A stretch of 11,300 bases of DNA. Source: JANPCX01 sp046094425 (lineage in GTDB: Bacteria; Pseudomonadota; Gammaproteobacteria; Burkholderiales; Burkholderiaceae_C). Position 1 is the first letter of the stretch. Every line of letters begins with the position of its first letter. A model generated the notes under the pieces. The model had not been told where the DNA came from and searched no databases. It worked only from the letters and a program-made list of their open reading frames with translations. Positions 6,771-11,300 of the stretch are shown piece after piece. The position numbers were made by a program, and so were the translations under genes. The stretch is from assembly GCA_046094425.1 (NCBI GenBank), contig JBJTHI010000274.1, positions 1 through 11,300 of the forward strand, written 5' to 3'.

Positions 6771-7628
6771 ATGAGCCCTTCCCTGCAAGCCTTTTTTCTG
6801 CCTGGCAGTGTCGGCGGACAACGTTTCTGTATCTATCACCCTGCGCAAACCGAAGCGCCCAAGGGGGCCTTGTTGTACGTGCATCCCTTGGCCGAAGAGA
6901 TGAATAAATCGCGCCGCATGGTGGCGATGCAATCACGGGCTTTGGCGGCGGCGGGCTACAGCGTCCTGCAAATGGACTTGCTCGGCTGCGGCGACAGCTC
7001 GGGTGAGTTGAGTGACGCCACCTGGGCGGACTGGTTGACCGACCTGCAACAAGCCTCGTCTTGGCTGCAAAACCAAAGCAACGCACCCTTGTGGTGGTGG
7101 GGTCTGCGCAGCGGCTGCTTGTTGGCCGTGGCCGCTGCCAAAACCATGAATAGCCCGCAGCAGTTCGTTTTTTGGCACCCGACGCCCAGCGGCAAAACCG
7201 TGTTGCAACAGTTTTTGCGACTCAAGATGGCAGCCGATTTGCAAGGTGGACAGAGCAAACAAGTCATGGAGAACCTGCGCCGTCAACTTGCTGCGGGACA
7301 AGCCGTGGAAGTGGCTGGTTATGAACTGAGCGCCTCGGTGGCGCAGGGGCTGGAAGCGGCCACCTTGGCCCCGCCACCAACGCCCGCCCGGCTGGAGTGG
7401 TTGGAATTGTCCACCCGCACAGACGCCACATTGATGCCAGCATCCTCCTTAGCCCTGAAGGCTTGGACCCAAGAGGACTGCACCGCTCGCAGCCACATCG
7501 TGCATGGCCCCGCCTTTTGGCAAACCACCGAAATTGAAGATGCTCCTGCTCTCTTGGCGGCGACGCTGGCGGCGATAGCGGTACCCGCTCCAGCCAACGA
7601 GGCATCTTTAGCCACAACAGCGCCATGA
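6771..7628 (+). CDS. hydrolase 2-type alpha/beta-hydrolase-fold protein, exosortase A system-associated
   Basis: A 285-residue protein of the alpha/beta-hydrolase fold found only beside exosortase A. Family marks are LLYVHPLAEEMNKSRRM (34-50), DLLGCGDSSGE (69-79) and a late GPAFWQTTEIEDAPAL (246-261). At the strand-5 elbow the sequence is WGLRSG (110-115): the usual Gly-X-Ser-X-Gly nucleophile position holds Arg113, and serine is one place later. Ordinary serine hydrolysis is therefore doubtful; thioesterase, transferase or a non-catalytic partner role are open. The C-terminal tail from about 270 is Ala/Pro-rich and probably disordered. There is no good Shine-Dalgarno at the ATG. Its stop overlaps the next start (ATGA), and together with the neighbouring paralogue-like hydrolase this suggests a two-protein unit. 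Confidence 0.85.
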   Translation: MSPSLQAFFLPGSVGGQRFCIYHPAQTEAPKGALLYVHPLAEEMNKSRRMVAMQSRALAAAGYSVLQMDLLGCGDSSGELSDATWADWLTDLQQASSWLQNQSNAPLWWWGLRSGCLLAVAAAKTMNSPQQFVFWHPTPSGKTVLQQFLRLKMAADLQGGQSKQVMENLRRQLAAGQAVEVAGYELSASVAQGLEAATLAPPPTPARLEWLELSTRTDATLMPASSLALKAWTQEDCTARSHIVHGPAFWQTTEIEDAPALLAATLAAIAVPAPANEASLATTAP

Positions 7629-8581
7629 CCAACCCAGCGCAGCAACTGAACACGACCAGCCCCCTCGCTTACCGCGAGGAAGCGGTGGTCTTTGGCCAAG
7701 GTCGTTGGGTAGGCGTACTGTGTTTGCCTGAGGGTATACCGAAGTCCGTGGTGATCGTGGTGGTGGGCGGCCCGCAGTACCGGGTGGGAAGCCACCGCCA
7801 GTTTGTTCAACTCAGCCGCGCCCTGGCATCGCAAGGGCACGCCAGTTTGCGCTTTGACTGCACCGGCATGGGTGACAGCCCAGGCGAGTTGCGCAACTTT
7901 TTGAACATAGAAGAAGACATCGGCGCCGCTATCAATTTCGTGCGCGCGCAGCTACCCGCCGTTCAAACCCTGGCACTGTGGGGTTTGTGTGACGGCGCCT
8001 CGGCGGCTTTGCTCTATGTCCATGCTCGTGGCGATGCAGGCATCCACGGTTTGTGTTTGCTGAACCCATGGGTGCGCTCTGAGGTGAGCCAAGCACAAAC
8101 CCAAATCAAACACTATTACGTCCAGCGCCTGCAAGACCCCGCGTTTTGGCGTAAGCTGTTCACAGGTAAAGTGGCCGCATCAGCCGCGTTGGACTTGGGT
8201 CGCACGCTGCGTACTCTGTGGCGGGCTAAACCTGCTGAAAAGGGGGGCGTTGCGGATGCTCCTACTGGCACACCAGCCCCGTTTCAATCCCGCATGGCCA
8301 CAGCATGGCAAAAATACTCTGGCGCGATACTCTTGATCTTGAGCGAAGACGACTACACGGCCAAAGAATTCCTGGGCGCGACACAAAACGACGCGCAGTG
8401 GAAGGGCAAACTACGGCAACGCAACGTCCGCCGCCACGATGTGGTGCGAGCCGACCATACCTTCTCTGGTGCGGCCACAAGACTGGAGATAGAACAGGTC
8501 ACAGCACGCTGGTTGAATGAACTCAGTGACAACCAAGCGTCGGTCGCAACGAACGCCGCTACAACGAGGACAACACGATGA
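7625..8581 (+). CDS. hydrolase 1-type alpha/beta-hydrolase-fold protein, exosortase A system-associated
   Basis: A 318-residue alpha/beta-hydrolase-fold protein, the usual partner of the upstream gene in exosortase A loci. Markers are VVGGPQYRVGSHRQF (46-60), FDCTGMGDSPGE (77-88), the elbow WGLCDG (119-124), acidic residues in LSEDDYTAKEF (239-249) and a candidate catalytic histidine in ADHTFSG (His278). The nucleophile position of the elbow holds Cys122 rather than serine. With the Asp and His this could make a Cys-His-Asp triad, suiting thioester chemistry on a carrier protein or CoA. That is inference. Translation is probably coupled to the preceding gene through the ATGA overlap, and no separate ribosome binding site is seen. 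The C-terminal 18 residues are low-complexity. Confidence 0.85.
   Translation: MTNPAQQLNTTSPLAYREEAVVFGQGRWVGVLCLPEGIPKSVVIVVVGGPQYRVGSHRQFVQLSRALASQGHASLRFDCTGMGDSPGELRNFLNIEEDIGAAINFVRAQLPAVQTLALWGLCDGASAALLYVHARGDAGIHGLCLLNPWVRSEVSQAQTQIKHYYVQRLQDPAFWRKLFTGKVAASAALDLGRTLRTLWRAKPAEKGGVADAPTGTPAPFQSRMATAWQKYSGAILLILSEDDYTAKEFLGATQNDAQWKGKLRQRNVRRHDVVRADHTFSGAATRLEIEQVTARWLNELSDNQASVATNAATTRTTR
8566..8570 (+). promoter_or_regulatory. strong ribosome binding site for the TPR gene
   Basis: GAGGA lies inside the end of the hydrolase gene, 7 bases before the ATG at 8578. It favours that ATG over the in-frame ATG at 8587, and shows this gene does not rely only on coupling to its overlapping neighbour. 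Confidence 0.6.
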
Positions 8582-9324
8582 CTCGCATGAATTCGTACAA
8601 ACACAGAGTATGCCTATTCGCTTGGGCACTGGGTTTGTGTAGTACTTTGCTCTTGGCCACGCCTGCTTGGAGCCAGGTTTCAGCCCTGGGCTGCGGCAGT
8701 TTGAACAACACCTTCGGTCCATTTGACTACCGACCCGACAAATACAAAGCCGCCCCCGGCGACAACGAACCACATGCTGAGAAACTTCGTTTGGTGCACA
8801 TTGCTCACTTTCGCCCCGAAATGGAAGCCCTGATTCGCGGAGGTCAAGGCGTCAAAAGCGAAGTGGGCCCCGAATTCGACTACACCCTGCGCGCTTTCCC
8901 CAACCACCACCGCGCCCTGGTCGCATTGATTCGCTTGGCCGAAAAGCAAAATTCGCTGCAACCGCGTGGCATGCGCTACAGCGTGGAATGCTGGTTTGAA
9001 CGCGCGCTGCGTTTCACGCCAGACGACACCATTGCACGCATGATTTACGTGTCCTTCCTGATCAAACAAAATCGTGCTGCAGACGCCAAAGCACAGTTGG
9101 AAATTGCAGAACGTACCGCTGAAGACAATCCCCTGACTCAATACAACATCGGCATGATGCATTTCGAGTTGAAGAACTACGACAAAGCCCTGAGCCAAGC
9201 CCACAAGGCCTACGCAGCAGGCGTTGCCCTGCCCGACCTACGCACCCGCCTCCAAGGGGTGGGGCAGTGGCGTGAGCTGGAGGCCGCCGCCGAGCCCGCC
9301 AGCGCTCCCAAGACCACGCCTTGA
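8578..9324 (+). CDS. exported TPR-repeat protein of the exosortase A/EPS locus
   Basis: A 248-residue protein with an N-terminal signal peptide: a basic start (to about residue 10), a hydrophobic core at 11-28, and a cleavage region around ATPAWSQ (27-33). The mature part begins with a segment containing Cys39 and GPFDYR (47-52), then LRLVHIAHFRPEMEALIRG (70-88) and DYTLRAFPNHHRAL (101-114). Helical TPR-like pairs follow at about 135-182 and 187-215, including the good TPR YNIGMMHFELKNYDKALSQAHKAY. Cys39 and Cys138 could form a disulfide in the periplasm. Proteins with this GPFDYR/FPNHHRAL plan accompany EPS and PEP-CTERM genes in other proteobacteria, as I recall; the function is not established. 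A scaffold role for envelope EPS machinery is inference. Its start overlaps the preceding stop by 4 bases. Confidence 0.8.
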   Translation: MTRMNSYKHRVCLFAWALGLCSTLLLATPAWSQVSALGCGSLNNTFGPFDYRPDKYKAAPGDNEPHAEKLRLVHIAHFRPEMEALIRGGQGVKSEVGPEFDYTLRAFPNHHRALVALIRLAEKQNSLQPRGMRYSVECWFERALRFTPDDTIARMIYVSFLIKQNRAADAKAQLEIAERTAEDNPLTQYNIGMMHFELKNYDKALSQAHKAYAAGVALPDLRTRLQGVGQWRELEAAAEPASAPKTTP

Positions 9325-9351
9325 CGGGCGCGTTCACGAAGAGACCTGCGC

Positions 9352-10557
9352 GTGCAATCCATCCCCACAGCCTTCCCCCCTACGCCGCGCCTGCCGGTGT
9401 TTGGATGGGCGACCTTATCGGGCGAAAAAGCTGCCGCCTTACCGTGTCTGTTGGATCACGACCGCATCGTTTACACCACCAGTGGTCGAGCCTCTATCTT
9501 GTTGGCTTTGGAGCAACTTGGTGTCACGCAAGGCGATCTGGTGTTGATGCCCACCTACCACTGCCCGAGCATGATCGCGCCCGTTCAAGAATTGGGGGCG
9601 CAAACGGTTTTTTATCCAACCACCACCAGCGGCGCACCTGACATGCAATGGCTGGCACTTTTTGACAGCCGCGGCGTGAAGGCGATGCTGGCAGCCCATT
9701 TTTTTGGTTTGCCCCAGCCCATGGCGGCCATTCGGCAATGGTGTGATGAACGTCGCATTGCATTGATTGAAGACTGCGCCCATGCGCTGTTCGGTCGCAG
9801 CCAAGACCGACCCATTGGCCACTGGGGAGACGTCGCCATTGGCAGCCTCACCAAGTTTCTTCCCGTGCCGGAAGGAGGCTGTTGGGTCAGCAATCGCAGC
9901 ACCTTGAGCCCCCCTGTGCTGAACCCTTGCGGGCCCATGGTTCATGTCAAAGCAGGCATTGACGTGGTGGATGTAGGTGTCACTTACCAACGCTTGGCGG
10001 GTCTGAACGGCGTGTTACGTTGCTTCTTCGCACTGATGCGCCGCTTGCGTCCTGCCACAGCATCTGCCGCGCCAACCCAAAGTCCCATGCCCCTGTCAGA
10101 AGACGGGCAAGCCATGGACGGTTTCACCATTGACAGCGCCTTGGCCCACAGACAACTCAGCCACCCCAGCCGCTGGGTCAGTCAAGCCACACCGAGAGAG
10201 CGCAACGTGGCGCTGCGAAGGAGAAATTACAAACTGTTCCTCAAGCTACTGCCCACCACGGCAGCACTGCGCCCTTTGTTCCCCGAGTTGCCCGAACACA
10301 GCGCGCCTTATGTGTTCCCGTTGTGGGTACAAAACCCCGACCCTGGCTATGCGCGACTGCGCGCCATGCAGTTTCCCGTTTCACGTTGGGATCGTTTGTG
10401 GCCCGGTGTGCCCGTCATGCCCAGCGATGCGGGCATTGGTTGGTCGCATCATGTGCTTCAACTGGCCTGCCACCAAGATCTCGCGGAAAACGACATCAGG
10501 CGTATCTGTGAGGTGCTGAAGGCGCTGTTTGGCGACACCAACGAGTCAACCACCTGA
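9352..10557 (+). CDS. DegT/DnrJ/EryC1/StrS-family PLP-dependent aminotransferase-like protein
   Basis: A 401-residue fold-type I PLP protein. YTTSGRASILLAL (41-53) is the early PLP-phosphate binding loop, LMPTYHCPSM (65-74) follows, and the pyridine-nitrogen Asp is in IEDCAHALFG (139-148, Asp141). The candidate Schiff-base lysine is in GSLTKFLPVPEGG (164-176, Lys168). The end, with ACHQDLAENDI, resembles the C-terminal of the family. DegT-family enzymes make amino sugars from keto sugars or do related aminations, and some relatives lack activity. Here the key Asp and Lys are present, but the lysine loop (LPVPEGG) departs from the common TGEGG form, so the substrate is uncertain. The start is a GTG 27 bases after the TPR stop, preceded by GAAGAGA with suitable spacing; no nearby ATG is available in frame. 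Confidence 0.82.
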   Translation: MQSIPTAFPPTPRLPVFGWATLSGEKAAALPCLLDHDRIVYTTSGRASILLALEQLGVTQGDLVLMPTYHCPSMIAPVQELGAQTVFYPTTTSGAPDMQWLALFDSRGVKAMLAAHFFGLPQPMAAIRQWCDERRIALIEDCAHALFGRSQDRPIGHWGDVAIGSLTKFLPVPEGGCWVSNRSTLSPPVLNPCGPMVHVKAGIDVVDVGVTYQRLAGLNGVLRCFFALMRRLRPATASAAPTQSPMPLSEDGQAMDGFTIDSALAHRQLSHPSRWVSQATPRERNVALRRRNYKLFLKLLPTTAALRPLFPELPEHSAPYVFPLWVQNPDPGYARLRAMQFPVSRWDRLWPGVPVMPSDAGIGWSHHVLQLACHQDLAENDIRRICEVLKALFGDTNESTT

Positions 10558-10604
10558 AACCTCCACGCCCGCGGCAACAACAAACTAGATAAACCAGGCA
10601 CCAC

Positions 10605-11300
10605 ATGACTTGGCAAATTTTTCCTGTCTCCCGTTTTTCCGAACTGGCCACGCAGTGGGATGGCCTGCAAGCGCAGTGCAGCAAGCTGCCGTTTTTGGAG
10701 TCACTGTTTCTGGCACCACTGCTCCAAGAATTTTCCACCGGACAAGAAGTGATCGCGGTGGATGTACGTCACAGTGTTTGGCATGCTGCTGCGATCCTCA
10801 CACCACGCCGCCTGGGCGCTTGGGAAACTTTTCAACCCTCGCAACTGCCCCTTGGCGCATGGGTGGGCCCCAAAGACAGCATGGCCAGCCCGCACTGGGT
10901 GGAGGAAATCTCTGGGCTGTATGGCGCGCTGCCTGGCGTCTGTTTGAGCGTGGGCTTGACACAACTGGACAGCCGCTTCCACCCACGGCCCGCAGACACC
11001 TCGGCCAAGCAAACCATGGACTACATCGACACGGCTTGGGTCGATGTGAATCAAACCTTCGACGCCTACTGGGAGCAGCGCGGCAAAAACCTCAAACAAA
11101 ACTGCCGCAAGCAGCGCAACAAGCTGGAGCTTGATGGCGTCAACGCGACTCTGGAGTGCATTCAAACGCCTCAAGAGGTGGCGCAAGCCATGGTGGACTA
11201 TGGCAGCCTGGAAGGAGCGGGCTGGAAAGCAGCCAACGGCACGGCCGTATTACCCGGCAATGCGCAAGGGCGTTTCTACCGCGCCATGCTGGAAAACTTC
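10605..11300 (+). CDS. GNAT/CelD-like (FemAB-related) acyltransferase of the PEP-CTERM/EPS locus (partial; C-terminus outside window)
   Basis: The ATG at 10605 opens a frame of 232 residues that runs off the window. The stretch TFDAYWEQRGKNLKQNCRKQ (151-170), then RNKLELDGV, and EGAGWKAANGTAV (203-215) are characteristic of the BcsL/CelD-type acetyltransferase family, which shares the double-GNAT fold with FemAB aminoacyl transferases. The N-terminal 140 residues are the usual variable first lobe. Such proteins occur commonly in exosortase A loci and are thought to add acyl or aminoacyl groups to polysaccharide precursors; the donor and acceptor here are unknown. It starts 47 bases after the DegT gene and is likely in the same transcript. 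No strong ribosome binding site is seen (CCAGG at 10595-10599). Confidence 0.82.
   Translation, partial: MTWQIFPVSRFSELATQWDGLQAQCSKLPFLESLFLAPLLQEFSTGQEVIAVDVRHSVWHAAAILTPRRLGAWETFQPSQLPLGAWVGPKDSMASPHWVEEISGLYGALPGVCLSVGLTQLDSRFHPRPADTSAKQTMDYIDTAWVDVNQTFDAYWEQRGKNLKQNCRKQRNKLELDGVNATLECIQTPQEVAQAMVDYGSLEGAGWKAANGTAVLPGNAQGRFYRAMLENF

Noticed and set aside
10610..11134. Plus-strand 174-residue ORF in another frame
   Set aside because: It is a shadow of the acyltransferase gene beginning at 10605, whose frame carries the CelD-type motifs.
1..11300. CRISPR array, tRNA or rRNA genes, prophage or transposase genes
   Set aside because: No regularly spaced repeats, cloverleaf-like or rRNA-like sequence, or phage or transposase motifs were seen on either strand by eye.

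Overview
This window is part of an exosortase A (XrtA/EpsH)-type PEP-CTERM and exopolysaccharide (EPS) gene cluster. Nine protein-coding genes can be supported; the two at the window edges are cut off. The exosortase, its PEP-CTERM substrates, the EPS export and chain-length genes and the expected response regulator PrsR are not here and would lie beyond the edges. Gene content, moderately high GC, frequent TTG leucine codons and the PrsK/EpsE pairing suggest a betaproteobacterium of the Burkholderiales, probably Comamonadaceae. The taxonomic call is inference from content only.

Layout. The minus-strand block, read right to left from about 6.1 kb, is: an AMP-forming acyl-CoA ligase-like enzyme (6074-4476), a PLP-dependent decarboxylase (4445-3189), a 455-bp non-coding region, the EPS-initiating sugar-phosphate transferase EpsE (2733-1354), and the membrane sensor kinase PrsK (1284 to beyond base 1). 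The divergent plus-strand block is: a small acyl carrier protein (6315-6566), a 161-bp palindromic MITE-like element (6567-6727), two alpha/beta-hydrolase-fold proteins joined by a 4-base overlap (6771-7628 and 7625-8581), an exported TPR protein overlapping the second hydrolase by 4 bases (8578-9324), a DegT/DnrJ-type PLP protein (9352-10557), and a CelD/FemAB-like GNAT acyltransferase (10605 to beyond 11300).

How the genes fit together. EpsE loads the first sugar onto undecaprenyl phosphate at the inner membrane. PrsK senses an unknown signal and is thought to control PEP-CTERM genes through PrsR. The ligase, carrier protein, decarboxylase, two hydrolases, DegT protein and acyltransferase together look like a small-molecule activation and transfer pathway: an acid is adenylated, held on the carrier, remodelled by PLP chemistry, and finally attached to the polymer or a surface component. 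The substrate is not known to me, and the pathway order is inference.

The non-coding parts are the least expected. A near-perfect sigma-28 (FliA)-type promoter, TCAAGTGC-N11-GCCGATAA, lies upstream of epsE and would give a leader of about 190 nt. A cluster of G/C-run palindromes lies behind it. A MITE-like inverted repeat starts immediately after the carrier-protein stop codon and separates that gene from the rest of its operon. Both hydrolases lack a serine at the usual nucleophile position.
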